The notes under the pieces: model-generated
What the model saw: only the letters and a program-made list of their open reading frames with translations
What the model was told of the DNA's origin: nothing
Database searches by the model: none
Translations under genes and position numbers: made by a program
Assembly (NCBI GenBank): GCA_947460565.1
Contig: CANHJJ010000089.1
Span: 1 to 7,139, forward strand
Source of the DNA: Bacteroidota bacterium
GTDB taxonomy: Bacteria > Bacteroidota > Bacteroidia > UKL13-3
Reading direction: 5' to 3'
Length of the DNA: 7,139 nt
Shown: positions 5,886-7,139 of the stretch, piece after piece
Position numbering within the stretch: position 1 is the first letter of the stretch
How the letters are laid out: every line of letters starts with the position of its first letter

Positions 5886-7127
5886 TCATCCATTTAAAAT
5901 TTTTTTTCTAAGCATATCCATTGCCATTAGTCCTGTTCTTTGAATTGTGCGTTCTCTGTTATCTCCAAAATTAAATACTTGTGAAAGCGTCTCTTTTTCG
6001 CTAGCTATAGCTATCCATACAGTTCCAATAGGCTTGTCATTAGTTCCTCCATCGGGTCCTGCAATGCCACTGCATGAAATGCCAAATGTGGTATTCATTT
6101 TTAATCTAACTGCTTGTGCCATTTGTATGACACATTCTTCACTTACTGCACCATTATTTCGCAATATGTCTTCACTTACACCTAGCTCTTGTGTTTTAAT
6201 TTTATTAGCATAGCAAACAATACTACCCATAAAATAAGATGAACTTCCAGGTACAGAAGTTAACTGATGTGCTATGTATCCTCCTGTGCAACTTTCAGCA
6301 GTTGAAATGGTTTGTTTTCTTTCCTTTAATAAATTACCTAGTGTCTGGGTTAAACTTGCATCACCTTCTCCATAAATATGATCTGATATTTTTTCATATA
6401 CTCGTTTTACATATTCCTCAACTTCATTTTCTAAACTAATTTTATCATCACCATAAGCGCTAAATCTTAATCTTACTGCACCAACTGATGGCAGGTATGC
6501 TAGTTTAATATGTGAAGGTAAACTGTTTTCAATATCTTCAATTTTTTTTGCTAAAAAACTTTCTCCTATTGATACAGTTTGAAGTGTTCTATGAAATATG
6601 GATGGTAATTTAAATTTTGAATTTATTTTAGGTACAGCTTCTTCTTCGAAAATAGTTTTCATTTCAAATGGTACACCTGGTAAACTAATAAATATTTTAT
6701 TATTCACATCAAACCACATTCCCGGAGCTGTACCATTTTTATTCCATAATATTTCACAGTTTGCTGGAACCAGTGCTTGCATATTATTTACATCTAGCAT
6801 AGGCATTTTTCTGAATCGAAAAATACTTTGAACCCACTCTAATACTTTATCGTTTTGAACAAGACTTGTATTGAAGTATTCGCATATGGTAACTTTGGTT
6901 ATATCGTCTTTAGTGGGACCGAGCCCTCCCGTAAGAATGATTATATCACTTCTTAACTCTGCATCCTTTAGGGCATTTAGTATGGCTTCTTTATTATCTG
7001 ATATAGATGACTTGTAACATAGTTTAATACCTAATCCACTTAGTTGTTGTCCAAGCCAAGCAGAGTTAGTATCTATTACTTGACCTATTAATAATTCATC
7101 CCCTATGGTTATTATTTCAGCATTCAT
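5886..7127 (-). CDS. cinA: CinA: competence/damage-inducible protein A with nicotinamide-nucleotide amidase domain
   Basis: A complete 413-residue two-domain CinA. Residues 1 to about 170 form the MoaB/MogA-like (COG1058) domain, with ITIGDELLIGQVIDTNSAWL at 6-25, TGGLGPTKDD at 66-75, APGMWFD at 134-140 and SLPGVPFEMK at 148-157. In studied CinA proteins this domain is a pyrophosphatase acting on ADP-ribose and related nucleotides. A connecting domain covers about 175-250. The C-terminal PncC-like amidase domain (about 255-413) has STAESCTGG at 275-283, SGIAGPDGG at 353-361, PIGTVWIA at 366-373 and GDNRERTIQRT at 388-398. The amidase converts nicotinamide mononucleotide to nicotinic acid mononucleotide in NAD salvage. 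All blocks are intact, so both activities are expected. The ATG is 12 bases from the window edge, so its promoter is not visible. Its DNA is more AT-rich than the E2 gene opposite. Confidence 0.94.
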   Translation of the reverse strand: MNAEIITIGDELLIGQVIDTNSAWLGQQLSGLGIKLCYKSSISDNKEAILNALKDAELRSDIIILTGGLGPTKDDITKVTICEYFNTSLVQNDKVLEWVQSIFRFRKMPMLDVNNMQALVPANCEILWNKNGTAPGMWFDVNNKIFISLPGVPFEMKTIFEEEAVPKINSKFKLPSIFHRTLQTVSIGESFLAKKIEDIENSLPSHIKLAYLPSVGAVRLRFSAYGDDKISLENEVEEYVKRVYEKISDHIYGEGDASLTQTLGNLLKERKQTISTAESCTGGYIAHQLTSVPGSSSYFMGSIVCYANKIKTQELGVSEDILRNNGAVSEECVIQMAQAVRLKMNTTFGISCSGIAGPDGGTNDKPIGTVWIAIASEKETLSQVFNFGDNRERTIQRTGLMAMDMLRKKILNG

Positions 7128-7139
7128 TTTATAAAAGTA

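Noticed and set aside
5947..6831. Several plus-strand reading frames of 66-88 residues
   Set aside because: They are antisense to the intact cinA gene, whose conserved motifs account for the whole stretch.

Overview
The window looks like a chromosomal segment from a Bacteroidota (Bacteroidetes) bacterium. Supporting points are the low GC, the A-rich leaders without clear Shine-Dalgarno sites, two promoters of the TTTG / TAnnTTTG type used by this phylum, and gene families typical of it: a DUF5777 beta-barrel, a YceI protein, a small haem lipoprotein and a single-lipoyl E2. The genus cannot be fixed from this sequence. I see no mobile element, CRISPR array, tRNA or rRNA.

Layout. Positions 1-3004 are a minus-strand block read from right to left. 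It begins with an MlaE-type permease (2261-3004) and its MlaF-type ATPase (1531-2259), one base apart. After an 84-base gap holding a palindrome and a hairpin come a haem c lipoprotein (1090-1446), a DUF5777 outer-membrane barrel (175-1080) and the first 51 codons of a YceI protein (1-153, cut by the window edge). Positions 3005-3130 are a divergent promoter region. Two plus-strand genes follow: an ABC-2/NatA-type ATPase without a neighbouring permease (3131-4036) and, behind its own predicted promoter, a 2-oxo acid dehydrogenase E2 (4187-5545) closed by a strong intrinsic terminator (5589-5617). An AT-rich stretch without a gene (5618-5885) separates E2 from a convergent, complete two-domain cinA (5886-7127).

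How they fit together. MlaE and MlaF form the inner-membrane part of a lipid transporter that also needs an MCE (MlaD-like) substrate-binding protein, which is not here. The haem lipoprotein, barrel and YceI protein have export signals and short gaps, and look like one cell-envelope module with a redox or isoprenoid/quinone-binding character. Its function is not established by the sequence, and it is the best candidate here for something undescribed. The NatA ATPase, E2 and CinA look like independent housekeeping functions: export, oxo-acid oxidation, and NAD salvage or nucleotide repair.
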